7,119 bases of DNA, taken from assembly GCA_002403785.1 (NCBI GenBank), contig DHIM01000025.1, positions 7,423 through 14,541 of the forward strand. The letters run 5' to 3'. Both the position numbers and the translations under genes were made by a program. The first letter of the stretch is position 1; the number at the start of each line of letters is the position of its first letter. This stretch comes from Clostridium sp. UBA4746. GTDB taxonomy: Bacteria > Bacillota > Clostridia > Clostridiales > Clostridiaceae. This document shows, piece after piece, positions 1 through 6,595 of this stretch. Under the pieces are notes generated by a model that was not told where the DNA came from, made no database searches, and saw only the letters and a list, made by a program, of their open reading frames with translations.

Positions 1-41
1 TGTGCAGAATACTTATATATATACCTTGAAGGGTGAAATAC

Positions 42-449
42 CTATAATTTACTATGCGACCGATCTTTAGAAGCAGCGACTTCCCTATGACCTTGTTGTA
101 CTTCATCCATAAACCTATCATTTACCAGTAATAGCTCTTCATTTTGATCTACAATGCGTTGTTCTAAAGCCAATTTTGTTTTGCTGAGCTCCTCCTCAAG
201 CACTTTGGACTTAGTGATATCTATAAAAGTGATGACCACACCATCCATTTTGTGTTCTAACGTATGATAAGGCAGAATGCGCGCGTTAAACCACCCCCCA
301 TTGCAAGACATAATCTGCTTTTCAACAGTAATCAGCGTACGTTGCACATCCCTAACATCCTCTGTCAGTTCAGGATAAATAAGATCAGAAACAATATCAG
401 TGATTGGTCGACCCACGTCACTCGAGATCAACCTAGAGACTACAGTCAT
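42..449 (-). pseudogene. PAS-domain fragment of a CheR/PAS-type sensory protein (probable gene remnant)
   Basis: The 135-residue reading frame holds the second half of a PAS domain (residues 1-82: DVGRP at 11-15, NGGW at 50-53, the strand GVVITFIDITKSK at 70-82). A heptad-like helix follows (about 84-118, LEEELSKTKLALEQRI). Such PAS domains are typical of CheB/CheR-PAS fusion proteins and related sensor kinases, and the segment resembles PAS1 of the adjoining kinase (DIGRP, NGSW, GVVLSLVDITRSK). Homology appears to start before the ATG: codons IEQ at 450-458 fit the expected run-in to the domain, directly behind the kinase TAG at 459-461 and in the same frame. There is no ribosome binding site before the ATG, the first half of the domain is missing, and no output domain follows. 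GC is about 40-48% in lines counted by hand, against about 27-32% in the kinase. I infer a remnant of a deleted gene; expression as a small separate protein cannot be excluded. Confidence 0.65.
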
Positions 450-458
450 TTGTTCTAT

Positions 459-2321
459 CTAATTTAAGGAATAGATATCTGAAAACTCAATATGTATTCT
501 CTCAATTCTTTCTTGTAATTCAGCTTCAACTACTCCACATATATCGTTCTCTTTAGGCATTACTATTACTGGAAACACAATGATAAACTCTGTTCCGCTG
601 CCATATTCACTAAATACAGAAATTGTGCCTTTATGTAACTCAACAAGAGATTTTACTATGGAAAGTCCTATACCACTGCCCTCCTGTGTTCGTGTAAGTG
701 ACTTATCTACCTGTCTAAATCTATCAAAAATAATATCTAACTTATCATTTGGAATGCCTATGCCTGTATCTTTTATTGATATTATAATATTTTCTCCCTT
801 ATCATACATATTTACTGTCATTCTTCCGCCTGGTTTTGTGAACTTAATTGAATTAGAAAGTAGATTTAGTATCACTCTTTCAATCTTTTCTGGATCGCAG
901 GATATTATACACTCCTCTATATCAGTATCAAAAATCAATTCAATAGATTTAGTTTTGATATATTCGGCTACTGACATAGTAACACTCTCAACAACATTGA
1001 CAATATTACAGTTCTGTAGATTTAGCTCAAAAAAACCTGCATCAAGTTTTGTAATATCAATCATATTATTAACAAGTCTTAATTGTCTGTAACAATTCTG
1101 TTTCATTATGTTACTATACTTTTTAAATTTTCGTTCTTTATCATTAACACCACTACCAATTGTACATGTATCCAAGAGCTGCAAGGCACTTAAAATTACA
1201 TTTAGAGGCGTTCTCAATTCATGAGAAAGATTACTGAAAAATTCCGTCTTTAAAGTTTCTGATAAAATTGTTTCATCTAATAATTTCTTGTTTTTTTCAT
1301 TTTGTTCCTCTAAAAGCCTTTCTTTTATCCGAAAAGAAGTGTCCCTTACGAATAATAGTTTTGCTGCTCCCCCATCAAAGAGATGTGGCATCGCTGATAT
1401 TTCTACTAAGAGTACAGTCCCATCGGGCAAAATAACTCTATCCTCCTTTGGTTTGATAGTTTTTCCTTGTATTTGAATGCTATTAATATCATTATCTATT
1501 AGTTCTTCTTCGTCAATATTGAAGTAATGACCATACTGTACAAACATTAATTCATTCAGATCTTTTACGTTTAGTAATTTTAGTCCTGCTAAATTTGAAA
1601 AGCAGAACTTGCCATTCTGTATGATAAAGATGGAATAAGGGGAATTTTCAACCAACTGCCTATACCTATCCTGGCTTCTAAACATCTCTATTTCAGCATG
1701 CTTACTTCTGGTTATATCCACAAGAGATAAGACGACTCCTTTAATTGAATTCTCCAATGTGCAGTATGGAGCGCATTTCAATAAATACCAGCTTCCATTT
1801 TTAATTTGAATTTCCTTCTCAGACGACATATGACTGTTCAATACTTCACTTGCACACATATTTAATTCATCATTAATCAGATTATTGGATATGTGATGCA
1901 TTGGACGCCCAATATCCTGCGCCTTAAGGTTTATCTCTTTAGTAATGCTAGGTGTAAACTTTCTTATACAAAGATTTTCATCAAGAAAAATAGTTCCAAT
2001 ATCTGCACTGTCTAAATAGTTTGTCATATCATTGTATAGATCATCTAATTCTTGATTTTTATATTGATACTGGGTGTTGATTTTTAGTAATTCATCATTT
2101 ACTGCTTGATATTCTTCGTTTGTACTCAGTAGTTCTTCATTGTAAACAAGATGTTCCTCATTTGATGTTTGGAGGCATTCCTTGGTATACTGCAACTCTC
2201 TTTCAAGTTGTATAATTCTTTTATTCAATTTTTTTTCTAAATCATATCCCCCTATATATTTACTTTTATCAACATCATCATTCTTATAATCCAAATTTAT
2301 ACTCGGCATTATATTTTTCAT
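459..2321 (-). CDS. Cytoplasmic hybrid-type PAS sensor histidine kinase (coiled coil-PAS-PAS-HisKA-HATPase)
   Basis: The 620-residue protein is a complete histidine kinase without membrane segments, so it should sense a cytoplasmic signal and autophosphorylate. Residues about 28-100 are a coiled coil rich in NEELL/NEEYQ repeats, as in CheB/CheR-PAS fusion proteins. PAS1 spans about 101-207 (FTPSITKEI, DIGRP at 136-140) and PAS2 about 218-330. HisKA has the H-box SHELRTPLN with phosphoacceptor His367. The ATPase domain has the N box around Asn486/Asn490, G1 DTGIGIP at 518-524, F box 532-535 and G2 GSGIGL at 548-553, all intact. The tail IEFSDIY at 611-617 is, from memory, common in clostridial orphan kinases and suggests that the TAG stop is the natural end. 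The start is supported by AAAGGAG nine bases upstream of the ATG. No receiver domain and no response regulator gene is next to it, so the partner is unknown. It lies alone in its transcription unit, followed in frame by a PAS fragment. Confidence 0.93.
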   Translation of the reverse strand: MKNIMPSINLDYKNDDVDKSKYIGGYDLEKKLNKRIIQLERELQYTKECLQTSNEEHLVYNEELLSTNEEYQAVNDELLKINTQYQYKNQELDDLYNDMTNYLDSADIGTIFLDENLCIRKFTPSITKEINLKAQDIGRPMHHISNNLINDELNMCASEVLNSHMSSEKEIQIKNGSWYLLKCAPYCTLENSIKGVVLSLVDITRSKHAEIEMFRSQDRYRQLVENSPYSIFIIQNGKFCFSNLAGLKLLNVKDLNELMFVQYGHYFNIDEEELIDNDINSIQIQGKTIKPKEDRVILPDGTVLLVEISAMPHLFDGGAAKLLFVRDTSFRIKERLLEEQNEKNKKLLDETILSETLKTEFFSNLSHELRTPLNVILSALQLLDTCTIGSGVNDKERKFKKYSNIMKQNCYRQLRLVNNMIDITKLDAGFFELNLQNCNIVNVVESVTMSVAEYIKTKSIELIFDTDIEECIISCDPEKIERVILNLLSNSIKFTKPGGRMTVNMYDKGENIIISIKDTGIGIPNDKLDIIFDRFRQVDKSLTRTQEGSGIGLSIVKSLVELHKGTISVFSEYGSGTEFIIVFPVIVMPKENDICGVVEAELQERIERIHIEFSDIYSLN

Positions 2322-2669
2322 AATGCATATCTCCTTTTGTTTAATTATTTAAATGATGGCTTTAATTATATTATTAATCATTGCATCACTCTATCTAATC
2401 TTTATTACATTTACATTTCTACAACTATCCATAACTTTCCTTCAATTATAATGTGTTTAGGACTATATTTCACTCGCAACTTTCGTCAAACTCTGCATAT
2501 AGAAAAACATGAGATGGCAACTGCTTAAAAACACCATAAGATTTGAGTAACATTACTTACACTGACCTAAAGAATCCTTGATAAATTAATAAGTTTAAGC
2601 ACCTAAATCAACACAAAAAAACACCTATAAAATAATATAGATGCTTTGATTCTGTAAGGATTATTTGCT
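2322..2669. other. Intergenic region upstream of the kinase
   Basis: About 350 bases between the antitoxin terminator and the kinase start. It contains the promoter at 2462-2489 and the kinase ribosome binding site (CTCCTTTT on the plus strand at 2331-2338). The leader also holds a minus-strand mini reading frame at 2391-2432: 13 codons, preceded by GAAGGAAAG and ending in TAG. A plus-strand frame at 2337-2528 has no recognisable protein features and is taken as chance. The rest (2530-2669) is AT-rich with nothing I can assign. Confidence 0.5.
2462..2489 (-). promoter_or_regulatory. Probable sigma-A promoter of the histidine kinase gene
   Basis: Read on the minus strand, TTGACG (2484-2489) and TATAGT (2462-2467) are separated by 16 bases; each matches five of six consensus positions. 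Transcription would begin near 2455, giving an untranslated leader of about 130 bases before the kinase ATG at 2321. It is the best-matching promoter in the window. Confidence 0.6.
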
Positions 2670-2704
2670 AAAAAACCATTCAATATATTATTGAATGGTT
2701 TTTT
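2670..2704 (-). terminator. Rho-independent terminator of the antitoxin-like gene
   Basis: A perfect inverted repeat: six A, CCATTCAATA, a three-base loop (2686-2688), TATTGAATGG, six T. It starts six bases after the stop codon of the minus-strand gene ending at 2711. The A-run on one side and T-run on the other make it usable from both directions, but only the minus-strand gene reads into it. Confidence 0.88.
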
Positions 2705-2710
2705 GTAGTA

Positions 2711-2965
2711 TTACTCAACTATATGTTCATTGACTCCCTTATCGTCTTTAGCTCTATCTTCATCCATGTTTGTTACTAATAAATTTTCTAATAATTCAAT
2801 TGTATTTATCATTTTCTCAAATTCGTCTATATCCACTAGAGCCAAATCCGGCTTATTGTTTTTAAAAATAATTACTTTAGAATATTGTTTTGCTTTTTCT
2901 CTGCAGTGTGCGAAGTTTTTAACCATTTCTGTAGCAGATATGATTTCCTCCCTCTCAATTAACAT
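2711..2965 (-). CDS. Phd/YefM-family antitoxin-like protein (no toxin partner visible)
   Basis: The 84-residue protein has the layout of the Phd/YefM antitoxin fold. An N-terminal strand and helix (IISATEMVKNFAHCREKA, residues 8-25) is followed by VIIFKNNKPDLALVDIDEFEKM at 31-52, the strand-turn-strand plus helix that forms the DNA-binding N-terminal domain in this family. Residues 53-84 are an acidic, probably flexible tail, where family members normally bind and neutralise a RelE/YoeB- or Doc-type toxin. The ATG is preceded by GGGGGA at six bases spacing, a strong ribosome binding site. The gene stands alone: a terminator follows at once, the next gene upstream is divergent, and no toxin-sized frame adjoins it. 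It may act as a solitary DNA-binding regulator, serve a toxin elsewhere, or be an orphan whose toxin was lost. Family assignment is fairly secure, function is not. Confidence 0.78.
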   Translation of the reverse strand: MLIEREEIISATEMVKNFAHCREKAKQYSKVIIFKNNKPDLALVDIDEFEKMINTIELLENLLVTNMDEDRAKDDKGVNEHIVE

Positions 2966-3017
2966 TTAACTTCCCCCATTCATTTTTAACTTCTTAATCA
3001 TCTATCTTATATATACT

Positions 3018-3044
3018 ATTATCACAAGTAAAAATAGTGCACAA
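3018..3044 (-). promoter_or_regulatory. Possible promoter of the antitoxin-like gene
   Basis: On the minus strand, TGTGATAAT (3018-3026) gives an extended -10 (TG-N-GATAAT). TTGTGC at 3039-3044 is a weak -35 with a short 15-base spacer. It lies about 50 bases upstream of the ATG at 2965. It is plausible but not strong. Confidence 0.35.
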
Positions 3045-3052
3045 TTTTATTC

Positions 3053-3088
3053 AAATAATTATATGAACAATTTTACATATAATTATTT
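3053..3088. repeat. Perfect 13-bp inverted repeat between divergent genes
   Basis: AAATAATTATATG at 3053-3065 is repeated in inverted form as CATATAATTATTT at 3076-3088, with ten bases (AACAATTTTA) between. It sits in the 215-base divergent region shared by the antitoxin-like gene and the exporter gene, just upstream of the candidate antitoxin -35. A dimeric repressor such as a Phd-type protein could bind it, but this is inference. The AT-only composition makes chance a real possibility. Confidence 0.5.
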
Positions 3089-3180
3089 ATATTTTATATC
3101 ACACTCATCTATTATTTTCATAATATATACAAACAGAAGATGTGAAGTGAACAATATATGGGTAATATGGAGGTGAATTT

Positions 3181-3777
3181 GTGATGATTGTTAAATCTTT
3201 AATGACATTTTTGGCACTGTTTTTTTTAGCTTTAACACTAAGTGTTGATGATTTTTCAGTTGGTGTATCCTATGGCCTATTTAAAACTCGCTTATCGTTT
3301 AAATCCTTGATGATATTGGTATTAGGATCTGCAACATCCACTTATGGTGTAATGCTGCTAGGTAAATTTATTTTCACCTCCATGCCCGATTATATAACTA
3401 CCTGGTTAAGTGTAATTATATTAGGGGTCATAGGGTGTAAAATGATTTACAATGGGTGGAAACAAAAAGATGACTATTCTGAATTAGCAAAGAATAATCC
3501 CCTTTCTCCAAGCGATTCAAAATCAGTAAGTTTCTTGGAAACCTATTTAGTTGGTCTTGGATTAGGGGTTGATGACTTCGCACAAGCTTTAGGTTTAGCA
3601 GTGGCAGGTTTCCCAATTATTTTAACAGTATGTGTGTTGGAAGTTGCCGAAGTTATTGCGCTTCTAAGCGGTAACTTTTTAGCTCTCAAAGGATTTTCAA
3701 AAAAGATCAATGGAAGGTTATCTATAATACCTGGTATCGTGCTACTTCTTGTTGCTTTATATCAGATATTCCTTTAA
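3181..3777 (+). CDS. MntP/YtaF-family (DUF204) membrane protein, putative manganese or other cation exporter
   Basis: The 198-residue protein is almost all hydrophobic, with about six membrane segments in two similar halves. Each half carries the family's acidic motif near its start: LSVDDFSVGVSYG at 20-32 and LGVDDFAQALGLAVAG at 128-143. In MntP the matching places read MDAFA and LDAMA and the first aspartate is needed for Mn2+ export, so cation export is the family-based guess. LTLSVDDFSVGVSYG also resembles YtaF, annotated as a sporulation membrane protein. Both motifs here have two aspartates (23-24 and 131-132), and the fifth helix has Glu154 and Glu157, so the substrate may differ. GGAGGTG at 3169-3175 serves either GTG at 3181 or ATG at 3184; I keep the longer frame but cannot decide. 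No yybP-ykoY manganese riboswitch was recognised in the roughly 215-base leader. It is a single gene, diverging from the antitoxin-like gene. Confidence 0.82.
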   Translation: MMIVKSLMTFLALFFLALTLSVDDFSVGVSYGLFKTRLSFKSLMILVLGSATSTYGVMLLGKFIFTSMPDYITTWLSVIILGVIGCKMIYNGWKQKDDYSELAKNNPLSPSDSKSVSFLETYLVGLGLGVDDFAQALGLAVAGFPIILTVCVLEVAEVIALLSGNFLALKGFSKKINGRLSIIPGIVLLLVALYQIFL

Positions 3778-3825
3778 TCAATCAAATGTTTAGTTCCAGA
3801 AGATCTTAAAAAATTTATAAAATTA

Positions 3826-3851
3826 AGACTGTACTTAGCACAGTGCAGTCT
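3826..3851. terminator. Hairpin between convergent exporter and PAP2 genes, probable shared terminator
   Basis: AGACTGTAC (3826-3834) pairs with GTGCAGTCT (3843-3851): nine pairs including one G-U, with an eight-base loop. On the minus strand, behind the PAP2 gene, it is followed by TTAATTTTATAAATTTTTT, a fair T-rich tail. On the plus strand, behind the exporter, only ATTGTTATG follows. It probably serves mainly the PAP2 gene. Confidence 0.5.
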
Positions 3852-3907
3852 ATTGTTATGTGAAAAATTAATTGATCAAAAGTCTTATAATACATTATGC
3901 AACGCGT

Positions 3908-4840
3908 TCAATAATACGTGCTTTGTACGTCATTATTAAATTTACGAGAAAATACATTATTTGCTTTAGACAACACGAAATCTACCAACTTCACAATTAA
4001 AAATCCAAATATCAAACCTGCTATTACATCTACAACCCAATGAATTTCTAAGTACATTGTGGAATAAATTACACTTAAACAGAAAAATCCCCAAACCCAT
4101 TTGAATATAGTATTACGTTCTCGAATTACTAAAAGAAACATGGCAAAAGCTATGGATGTATGCATTGATGGGAAACCATTCAAAGTACTTTGCGCTGCCT
4201 CAGCATGGGACATATTACGTGCAAGAGGGTCCGCATGCCCATAAACGAACCAAACATTTTGGATATAAAAAATAACATAAAATGGAGTAATAAATAAAAC
4301 TTGAAATATATGAGCTGACAAAGTATATCTCAGCATCTTTTTAAAATCAATTGATAGCGCCGCTCTATAAAATGGAATCAGAACTGACAATGCAAATCCA
4401 TTACTATAGACTATCTTCATATATGATGTAAACCAAGCAGCTTTGAATATTCTTGTAAAAGAGGCATCATTAAAAGGTATCTTAGTAAATAGGCTATTAA
4501 GATTAAAAGTAATTGCCCTATTCATTTCCCATTTTAATACATAGTGCCAAATATTATTACCAAAAATAAAAATAGTGAAAATAAAAATGATATATGGTAT
4601 AGCAATAGTTAAAAATTTGACTTTATTTACATCTCTACGTATTTCATTTACTGCTGTAAAGCTTGTAAAAGAAATCAAGAAAATATAACCTGTATATTGA
4701 ACCAATATCATATGAAAAAACCAATTTAAAATTGCCAGAATTAAAAAGGAAATTCCAAATGATATATAATAATATTTTTCAATTAGCCTTGAAAATTTCA
4801 GTAGCTTATTTTCATTTGTACAAATGATTTCTTTAAACAT
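3908..4840 (-). CDS. PAP2-superfamily membrane phosphatase/phosphotransferase
   Basis: The 310-residue protein is a multi-pass membrane protein (segments near 27-48, 52-64, 77-95, 146-160, 176-200, 226-240, 247-262 and 269-288). It has the PAP2 active-site signature in its C-terminal half. GFPSMHTS at 222-229 matches motif C2 (PSxH, catalytic His227). YSTMYLEIHWVVDVIAG at 259-275 matches motif C3, with His267 and Asp271. The usual KxxxxxxRP first motif is not evident; the segment ADPLARNMSHAEAAQ just before C2 is more like the PAP2_3 group, which contains inositol-phosphotransferase (Aur1/Ipt1) relatives. Family members act on lipid phosphates or transfer phospho-head groups at the membrane; the substrate here cannot be read. 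GGAGGG nine bases upstream supports the ATG. Its neighbour upstream is a cell-wall carboxypeptidase 434 bases away, so it is probably a separate transcription unit. Confidence 0.85.
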   Translation of the reverse strand: MFKEIICTNENKLLKFSRLIEKYYYISFGISFLILAILNWFFHMILVQYTGYIFLISFTSFTAVNEIRRDVNKVKFLTIAIPYIIFIFTIFIFGNNIWHYVLKWEMNRAITFNLNSLFTKIPFNDASFTRIFKAAWFTSYMKIVYSNGFALSVLIPFYRAALSIDFKKMLRYTLSAHIFQVLFITPFYVIFYIQNVWFVYGHADPLARNMSHAEAAQSTLNGFPSMHTSIAFAMFLLVIRERNTIFKWVWGFFCLSVIYSTMYLEIHWVVDVIAGLIFGFLIVKLVDFVLSKANNVFSRKFNNDVQSTYY

Positions 4841-4860
4841 TAAGAGTATCCCTCCTTATA

Positions 4861-5112
4861 CTAATAAATAATAACTTGGTTATTGTAAAAAATATTTCTA
4901 TAAGTTTACTCATATACATATTTAATATCTTTACACAAGAATTATTATATATCCATAGCATGTCTATACCGTGCCGAAGCATTGAACAATTTGTAAACAA
5001 ATTAGCCAATAGCTCTATGCATTGTCATCGTGGGGTCTATGTACCATTAACACTTAATGTATAATTTGTAATATCATTCGAATTTCTTTATTAATTTTTT
5101 CCCATAACAAAA
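4861..5112. other. Intergenic region upstream of the PAP2 gene, including a possible promoter
   Basis: On the minus strand TTGTGT (4933-4938) and TATATG (4911-4916), 16 bases apart, form a weak candidate PAP2 promoter. The stretch 4961-5060 is less AT-rich than its flanks and holds a small palindrome CATTAA-CAC-TTAATG (5045-5059). A plus-strand frame at 4876-5064 covers it but has no ribosome binding site and no recognisable family. I see no convincing gene. Confidence 0.35.
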
Positions 5113-5160
5113 CCCCCTTAAGTAGACACTACTTTTTAGTTTCGTGTCTACTTAAGGGGG
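5113..5160 (-). terminator. 17-bp perfect inverted repeat, possible carboxypeptidase terminator or mobile-element end remnant
   Basis: CCCCCTTAAGTAGACAC at 5113-5129 is repeated exactly in inverted form at 5144-5160, around a 14-base loop (5130-5143). Read on the minus strand, the stem ends in GGGGG followed by TTTTGTT, a short but usable T-run. It lies 114 bases past the carboxypeptidase stop, consistent with a strong terminator. The stem is unusually long for such a terminator, and the core AAGTAGACACTA recalls, from memory, ends of IS3-family elements, so a remnant of mobile DNA is an alternative. The repeat is certain; its role is not. Confidence 0.55.
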
Positions 5161-5274
5161 GATACTAAGAAGATATAGCATTTTGAGAGTTTAGATATAG
5201 GCCCTTATATTTATTTACTGGGTATTTATATCTTTTATATATGTATTATATACTACAAGTGCAATAATTACATT

Positions 5275-6558
5275 CTACTTTGAAAAATCCCTTTTAAATT
5301 TACTCCTACTTCTTTTTCTCTTATTAAAATTAATTGTTCTTATTATAACCGCTATTCCTATTAAAAATAAAATAACTATTCCAGCAGCCATAAGATATAT
5401 AGGTATATCATTTTTTATTAAAGTTCCTTTCGAGACCCTTGAATAAAGCTTGTAAGTTTTAACTTTCCCCTTTTCAGTTAATATCAAGGTTCCAATGCTC
5501 TTGTTCCCTTTAATACTATAAAGGTCAATACTGGCTAAGTTTATATTTTCCTGCAAATATATTTTGTTTGCTTCGTTGTTATAATAGCTAACGTCCTCTT
5601 TAGCTACCAGTGGTACACTAACAGTTTTCTCTGGACCAAAGAAACCAAGCGGTTTGTATTTTAATATTTCGGTTTTTATAACAGAATTGTTTGCATGTAA
5701 TACTGTTGGCTGTAAATAGTAACTATAATTAATTATTTTTTCCATGTCATTGAAAACATAAATATCCTTGGCATCAAGAACTGATCCCATAACAACTCCC
5801 ATAACTTCCCTACCATTTCTCACATAAAAGGCTACAAGGCATCTCCCAGCCTTTGAAGTATACCCTGTTTTTCCAGCAATACAACCATCGGCTCCAAGAA
5901 GTTTGTTGCTATTCTCAATTTTAAACGTTGTACCTTTTGATGTTGATATAGTATTTTGCTTTTTATTCATTGACTCTTTTACCCATGGGTTTAAAAATGC
6001 AACTCTAGCCAATATACTCATATCATAAGGGGTACTATAATGATTTGGACGATGAAGCCCATTTGGAGTTACAAAATGAGTTCCCGTCATTTTCAATTTG
6101 GCTGCCTTATCATTCATCATTTTCATAAAGTTTGTAGAATTTCCTGAAACGTTGTCTGCAATCATATAGGCCGCATCATTTGCTGAAAACAGTAACAAAC
6201 CATCCATTACGTCATCACTTGACATGGTTTCATCAAGTCCGATTGCATGATAATTAATATTTAATGAATCCGCAGGCTGAGATTTTGCACTTTGCGTATA
6301 TTTTAGTTGATCAGTTTTCCCCTTATTCTCAGCGAGCAAAAGTGCGGTCATTAGTTTTGTTGTGCTCGCTGGGTACATTTGTTTATCTACATTTTTCGCA
6401 TAAATTATTTCGCCAGTTGCAACATCTACAGTGATAGCTGCTTTCCCATATATTGTTGGTAAATTAGTAGTGCCCTTGCTCTCAGCAGCAAAAATCTTTG
6501 AACTCGTAGAAAATGCTAAAAATAAAATAAATAAAATTAAAAATCCTTTATGTTTCAA
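5275..6558 (-). CDS. Membrane-anchored D-alanyl-D-alanine carboxypeptidase (peptidase S11, penicillin-binding protein 5 type)
   Basis: The 427-residue serine DD-carboxypeptidase would trim the terminal D-Ala from peptidoglycan stem peptides outside the membrane. Residues 1-25 are a signal peptide with likely cleavage after FAA (23-25). The catalytic motifs are intact: SxxK as STTK at 65-68 (Ser65 nucleophile, Lys68), SxN as SAN at 125-127 and KTG at 230-232. The C-terminal PBP5 domain covers about 282-383. A hydrophobic segment at 386-407 and a very basic tail (KRKRSRSKFKR) then form a transmembrane anchor; family members more often use an amphipathic helix. The length fits DacA/DacF relatives, but I cannot tell which. 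Translation starts at TTG (6556-6558): GGAGAG stands seven bases before it, an in-frame TGA lies immediately upstream, and the next in-frame Met (61) would remove the signal peptide. It is alone between a long gap and the palindrome at 5113-5160. Confidence 0.95.
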   Translation of the reverse strand: MKHKGFLILFILFLAFSTSSKIFAAESKGTTNLPTIYGKAAITVDVATGEIIYAKNVDKQMYPASTTKLMTALLLAENKGKTDQLKYTQSAKSQPADSLNINYHAIGLDETMSSDDVMDGLLLFSANDAAYMIADNVSGNSTNFMKMMNDKAAKLKMTGTHFVTPNGLHRPNHYSTPYDMSILARVAFLNPWVKESMNKKQNTISTSKGTTFKIENSNKLLGADGCIAGKTGYTSKAGRCLVAFYVRNGREVMGVVMGSVLDAKDIYVFNDMEKIINYSYYLQPTVLHANNSVIKTEILKYKPLGFFGPEKTVSVPLVAKEDVSYYNNEANKIYLQENINLASIDLYSIKGNKSIGTLILTEKGKVKTYKLYSRVSKGTLIKNDIPIYLMAAGIVILFLIGIAVIIRTINFNKRKRSRSKFKRDFSK

Positions 6559-6595
6559 CTTTCATCTCTCCATTACTTTAATTTATTGTGTATAC

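Noticed and set aside
580..1092. 170-codon plus-strand reading frame
   Set aside because: It lies entirely opposite the catalytic core of the histidine kinase, whose motifs are all intact; no ribosome binding site and no recognisable protein features.
2337..2528. 63-codon plus-strand reading frame in the kinase upstream region
   Set aside because: No ribosome binding site, composition expected of AT-rich noncoding DNA, and it overlaps the kinase promoter on the other strand.
2730..2969. 79-codon plus-strand frame opposite the antitoxin-like gene, considered as a possible toxin
   Set aside because: It is a mirror of the antitoxin coding sequence, with no ribosome binding site and no toxin motifs.
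2966..3180. Possible manganese (yybP-ykoY) riboswitch before the exporter
   Set aside because: The leader is almost entirely A and T and I could not find the conserved GC-rich loops of that class; only the 13-bp inverted repeat stands out.
4876..5064. 62-codon plus-strand reading frame between PAP2 and the palindrome
   Set aside because: No ribosome binding site and no family I recognise; the less AT-rich part could be an old gene remnant, but six-frame reading gave nothing identifiable.
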